DNA of 64,000 nucleotides from Hypomesus transpacificus. Lineage: Eukaryota; Chordata; Actinopteri; Osmeriformes; Osmeridae. Each line of letters opens with the position of its first letter. Positions within the stretch are counted from its first letter, which is position 1. Positions 62,601-64,000 of the stretch are shown here, piece after piece. Location of the stretch: assembly GCF_021917145.1 (NCBI RefSeq), contig NC_061063.1, positions 8,193,376 through 8,257,375 on the forward strand, given 5' to 3'. A program made the translations under genes and the position numbers. Under the pieces are notes generated by a model. That model did no database searches. It was given only the letters and a program-made list of their open reading frames with translations, and was not told where the DNA came from.

Positions 62601-63970
62601 TGAACGCGGTTCCTCAGTGGTCACACATACCACCATCGAATCAATACCTGGAAAATAAGATCCCCAGAACTGTCAGAGGGGAGCTTGTGATATTCCAGAA
62701 CAATCAGACAAGAAACATCAGAATGGTTGCTATTGTAAATATGTTGGTTAACACTTACCAATGGATGGTATATGCTTACAGTTTTTGAGGCACTCATACA
62801 TGTTTAAGTGTGGCAGAGACACTACAAATGGAAAGAAGAAAGGAGTATTAGATGTGCCCAAAAGGTTGATGTAAACATATTTTATTCACAGCAGCTGAGG
62901 AAATTGTAAGACCCCTTCATGGCGCACATGTATATTTGGGAATATTGTTCCATGCACCCTCATACTCACTGCATTGCCTTTACTAACAGTCCCTGCAGTA
63001 GTCTGATTTATTCTGTTCTGGGACTCATGACACACTATTGTTGCCCAAATCTATTTTAGTTCAAGCTCCTGACCTTCTCTGTGCCATTCCCAACCTTTTC
63101 AACTTAGCGGCCCACTTGCATAGCTTAAATATTTTACAACAACATAGCCGTTCACTTAATTTGCGTTTATTACACGTTTAACAACACCACACGAGTCAAA
63201 CAGTTTGATTCAAATACATCACAGCAAAATGTATTTTGAGCGATCAACGAAGTAAAAATAAATAAATAATAGGATTACAAAATTCAAGATTCAGAAATTC
63301 AGGTTGCTCAAATTCAAACAGTAAGACCAAAAATAATTCTGATTGCAACATCCAACATTCGAATTTGAGCAGCCAGAATTTTGTTCTATTTGAATTTCTA
63401 AAGCTTGAATATTATTATTTATCATATCTTATAAATATTTTCATATATAAGGTGTTCATGACTTGTGACTGCACATGAATGACTTAAAGTGAAACCTACC
63501 ATTAGTATTACAGCCATTCTCTATTGCCCAGAACATAAATGAAACAAAGAATAGCATTAGATTACTTTTAGTGTCACTTATGTTGATAATGTCACTGAGA
63601 ATCAGTAAGTACTACCTGGTCCAAACATTTTTTTCAGCACCTAGAGACAAAACAAACAATCAGTCCATAAAATAAAAACAATTAGTGTTTAGCATTGTAA
63701 ATGTTGATTACCAAAGACGATTATAGCACACCTTCACATGCACCATACTCAACAGATGCAACTTGTATTTCTTGAATGACAGGAATGATATTTTGCAGTT
63801 CTGCAAGAAAACCCAAATATACATTTCTTCACTGAAAGAGCACTGCCACGGAACATTACAAGTGCATGGTCCAGGTCAGAAACATGGACTATATTTTCAG
63901 CAAAAATGTGTTCTCACCACACAGTTCAGCCTGGCATTTCGCTTCCAAGTCTCTACAGCTGGATCGAGAA
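36611..63970 (-). CDS. ZFM-3: giant protein with eight repeated zinc-finger modules, 5' end outside the window
   Basis: More than 40 coding exons were traced from 62821 to 36611, about 2,480 codons, with two further candidate exons up to 63970. Eight modules follow one another. Each has a short exon ending in a PVIG-like motif, a U1/matrin-like C2H2 exon, a helix exon ending near EGxGxVQ, and linker exons. Exon lists are given in the module entries. Linkers between modules vary from about 20 to 250 residues and are charged or repetitive (SKTGGGSVKKRKM, SEHSFQTAERE, AANPDPVV). The C-terminal exon is a 521-codon Ser/Thr/His-rich exon. Basic clusters (KKRK, HSRRRK, ERKRLK) suggest a nuclear location; function is unknown. 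Introns hold a Tc1-like element, a MITE and LTR-like pieces. Phases close across all traced exons up to the 3'-end alternatives described separately. No start codon is visible in the window. Confidence 0.8.
40205..42747 (-). other. ZFM-3 module 8
   Basis: Exons: 42679-42747 (ending RRTEAVVG), 41270-41403 (finger CVSC-x11-H-x5-H, GLCAVIEC start, ends HRQMYL), 41046-41174 (YPWHFKGL... EPGTLQ), 40901-40958 (KVHLDPADFKEI), 40540-40620 (VTRLQEICRQK), 40205-40252 (LVKQEVMEG). The last contains VKQE, a SUMO-consensus match. All junctions are GT-AG and phases close. Confidence 0.85.
41455..42570. other. Intron between the linker and finger exons of module 8
   Basis: About 1.1 kb with an inverted aataaa (tttatt) near 41516 and decayed-LTR-like composition, but no boundary that I can fix. 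Nothing coding is seen. Confidence 0.35.
44325..44487 (-). repeat. Coding 27-bp minisatellite, six copies of HSFQTAERE
   Basis: Six near-identical copies of a 27-bp unit (plus strand ctcagctgtctggaagctgt) lie in exon 44138-44593 of ZFM-3. The unit is a multiple of three. Near identity between copies points to recent expansion. Confidence 0.93.
44596..44630. repeat. (TG)n microsatellite at a splice acceptor
   Basis: On the transcribed strand this reads (CA)n and runs straight into the acceptor acacacag of exon 44138-44593. Confidence 0.92.
44650..45540. other. Intronic stretch, possibly an LTR remnant
   Basis: An inverted poly(A)-type signal (tgatttattctagacc near 44690) and moderately GC-balanced sequence suggest a decayed LTR on the minus strand. 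A SINE tail at 45024-45072 sits inside. No gene is seen. Confidence 0.3.
45024..45072 (+). mobile_element. SINE tail fragment
   Basis: cttgtaagtcgctttggatgcaagcgtctactaaatgactacatgtaatg matches the family tail with a few changes. Confidence 0.7.
45740..46400 (-). mobile_element. LTR-like insertion
   Basis: Shares atctttcaaagtcaaggtggcttgatggtttattcagca with the segment near 56010, up to small differences. On the minus strand this includes tgctgaataaacc, a poly(A)-type signal typical of an LTR R region. It begins about 50 nt upstream of ZFM-3 exon 45609-45689. The ends are not defined. Confidence 0.4.
47017..47085. repeat. (CA)n/(CGCA)n microsatellite at a splice acceptor
   Basis: Interrupted ca/cg repeat. 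On the transcribed strand it reads gtgtgtgtg...cag and supplies the acceptor of exon 46886-47014. Confidence 0.9.
47321..47347. repeat. (CTA)n trinucleotide repeat
   Basis: About eight cta units in the intron between 47287 and 47383. Confidence 0.9.
47549..49328 (-). other. ZFM-3 module 6
   Basis: Exons: 49204-49328 (GIDFVVAV, finger CQLC-x9-H-x5-H, ends YNYL), 48898-49008 (YPGWTAHPTKLEKKL...), 48506-48563 (KVRVNGDEFKRLV), 48157-48351 (ALRTLKAITRSRE...), 47549-48022 (Pro/Ser/Thr-rich, ends LLPNTAIG). The finger has two fewer residues than usual between its second Cys and first His. Its PVIG-like exon is fused to the preceding linker (49421-50027). Confidence 0.85.
49619..49917 (-). repeat. 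Coding 24-bp minisatellite, about 12 copies of AANPDPVV
   Basis: Tandem 24-bp units (plus strand gttagctgcaaccactgtgt, with the final bases varying) encode AANPDPVV or AANPDTVV inside exon 49421-50027 of ZFM-3. The unit is a multiple of three. Only a P/T codon difference separates most copies, so the expansion is recent. Confidence 0.93.
50050..50900. other. Intron of module 5, possible LTR remnant
   Basis: Begins with two inverted poly(A)-type signals (gatttattgggatttatt near 50065) and lacks exon-like segments. It could be a decayed LTR on the minus strand. No defined ends. Confidence 0.3.
51914..51945 (+). mobile_element. SINE head fragment
   Basis: gggagtcaggtggctgaggggttagg matches the tRNA-like head of the SINE family. 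The rest is absent. Confidence 0.55.
52182..52203. repeat. Interstitial telomere-type repeat (TAACCC)3
   Basis: ccttaaccctaaccctaacctg: three copies of the vertebrate telomere hexamer in an intron, about 50 nt from the finger exon of module 4. Confidence 0.85.
53678..55339 (-). mobile_element. Tc1-like DNA transposon, 1,662 bp
   Basis: It begins cagtgccctccaaaagtatt and ends with the inverted copy. Inverted repeats extend about 200 bp on each side and include the block around tttccaggtatttacatcag. Both sides are flanked by TA, the expected target duplication. The transposase is on the minus strand and carries one frameshift. The element lies in an intron of ZFM-3, in the same direction as the gene. 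Confidence 0.95.
54016..55006 (-). pseudogene. Tc1-like transposase, broken by one frameshift
   Basis: The first frame (54368-55006) carries the paired helix-turn-helix region with RRRTGRPRKT and the first catalytic Asp in WTDETKINF. The second frame (54016-54411) carries the second Asp in QDNDPKHTAK and the Glu in PDLNPIEHAF, so the DDE triad is still present, with 34 residues between the last two (DD34E). The frames overlap around 54370-54385, where a single-base insertion puts a stop after GNVMAWACIA. Otherwise no stop interrupts it. In a cell it would not make a full protein. Confidence 0.93.
55985..56620 (-). mobile_element. LTR-like insertion, related to 45.74-46.4 kb
   Basis: The segment atctttcaagatcaaggcagcttgatggtttattcagca matches the element at 45.74 kb. 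The inverted poly(A)-type signal is the same. It begins about 65 nt upstream of the module 3 finger exon. The outer ends are not defined. Confidence 0.4.
56684..58830 (+). mobile_element. Probable LTR sequence with tandemly duplicated 847-bp block
   Basis: The block starting tgtgaaggaatgatatct at 56684 recurs at 57531. Both copies continue through taatccaatgctgc, tatataaaatgtgtaatgct and ttgctttaattaaga into C-rich arrays. The second copy runs on to atcaataaactccaaag near 58724, an LTR-like poly(A) signal. No coding region of an element is present, so a solo LTR with an internal duplication is the simplest reading. The outer boundaries are approximate. Confidence 0.4.
57127..57255. repeat. 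42-bp tandem repeat, three copies
   Basis: Three copies of tctctctggatgcccctttt plus cccctggagaccctaccccc. Non-coding, inside the LTR-like sequence. Confidence 0.9.
59365..61791 (-). other. ZFM-3 module 2
   Basis: Exons: 61738-61791 (NLWESKYPLLG), 61423-61568 (finger CLLC-x10-H-x5-H in a degenerate copy, ends VTAFL), 61218-61334 (HPGTLKDMV...PTGGVQ), 60834-60879 (LMKYTVHNSAEYKK), 60646-60717 (ALEILNRLAYGKK), 59365-59919. The last exon (185 codons) is Lys/Glu/Ser/Thr-rich with KKRPLVE and SVKKRKM clusters and looks disordered. The finger is preceded by an atypical linker without the V.EC motif. Confidence 0.82.
60021..60499. mobile_element. MITE with TAGTGCTGTCA ends
   Basis: It starts tagtgctgtcagtttaacgcg and ends cgtttgacagcactaa, an inverted pair. 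Inside, further near-inverted pieces such as aacgcgttaataacggcg and gcgataaatcgcgatt occur. The flanks are at-repeats, which hides the target duplication. It resembles hAT-type MITEs. It lies in the intron between exons 60646-60717 and 59365-59919 of ZFM-3. Confidence 0.75.
61865..61915 (-). mobile_element. SINE tail fragment
   Basis: cattaagcaggtgcctttatccaaagtgacatacaaatactg is a diverged inverted SINE tail. Confidence 0.5.
61977..62821 (-). other. ZFM-3 module 1 (first complete in window)
   Basis: Exons: 62759-62821 (LNMYECLKNCKHIPSIG), 62508-62647 (GIDSMVVC, finger CNVC-x11-H-x5-H, ends LLQTL), 62255-62374 (PDRLPFGWDETM...KPMMIK), 62122-62179 (ILDLPARLFSIRQ), 61977-62015 (VKDILNRFAKYLQG). 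Phases are 1-1, 1-0, 0-0, 0-1, 1-1. Confidence 0.83.
62822..63615. other. Intron of ZFM-3; possible 21-nt microexon near 63500
   Basis: AT-rich intronic sequence. A 21-nt segment ending at donor gtaggt near 63500 would keep phase 1 on both sides, but its acceptor is poor. Otherwise nothing is seen. Confidence 0.3.
63616..63970 (-). other. ZFM-3 two candidate exons at the window edge
   Basis: 63616-63640 (VLKKMFGP, acceptor ctctag, donor gtagta) fits phase 0 to 1 before module 1. 63918-63970 has acceptor ttatag and donor gtgaga. One frame reads LDPAVETWKRNARLNCV and joins the next exon in phase. Another reads CRDLEAKCQAEL and would need the 25-nt exon skipped. The true upstream structure lies outside the window. 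Confidence 0.4.
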
Positions 63971-64000
63971 CTATAAAGGGTCAATGACATAAGGAAAAAG

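Overview
The window is vertebrate nuclear DNA, almost certainly from a teleost fish. It has intron-rich genes with GT-AG junctions and long CA, GA and C-rich simple repeats. It carries tRNA-derived SINEs whose tail contains tcgctctggataagagcg, a Tc1-like transposon with long terminal inverted repeats, and hAT-type MITEs. Two single-copy vertebrate genes can be named, rprd1a and tmem249. The species cannot be fixed from the sequence alone. Every gene I can support is on the minus strand.

Layout. 1-10 kb: simple repeats, minisatellites, an inverted SINE pair and promoter-like sequence, with no gene that I can support. 10.59-19.22 kb: a 13-exon gene (called ZFM-1 here) for an 847-residue protein with two U1/matrin-like C2H2 fingers and a large charged repetitive exon. 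20.73-25.89 kb: rprd1a, 7 exons, 312 residues, an RNA polymerase II CTD-binding protein. 27.12-28.30 kb: tmem249, 5 exons, 208 residues. 30.00-34.96 kb: an 11-exon gene (ZFM-2), 747 residues, with two finger modules and a C-terminal tract of 22 hexapeptides. 36.61 kb to beyond the right edge: a giant gene (ZFM-3) with more than 40 exons and about 2,480 residues visible, carrying eight copies of the same module.

The shared module is the most interesting content. It runs in fixed order: a short exon ending in a motif like W.YL...R.PVIG; an exon with GL..V.EC....P..LC..C, 11 residues, then H-x5-H and .YI/L; an exon with HP.L...W.......L..LA..LE..EG.G.VQ; and a linker exon like KV.LDPADFKEI. Exon phases repeat exactly (1-1, 1-0, 0-0, 0-1), so whole modules can be added or lost without breaking the frame. 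I derived exon borders by hand. All phases close, and total lengths for ZFM-1, ZFM-2, rprd1a and tmem249 are divisible by three. I do not recognise a named human counterpart for the ZFM family. Basic clusters and psi-K-x-E motifs suggest nuclear, possibly SUMO-modified proteins; that is inference.

Three coding minisatellites lie in the family (18 bp x 22, 24 bp x 12, 27 bp x 6), all multiples of three. ZFM-3 introns have taken up a 1,662-bp Tc1-like element, a roughly 480-bp MITE and several LTR-like pieces, without apparent damage to the coding frame.
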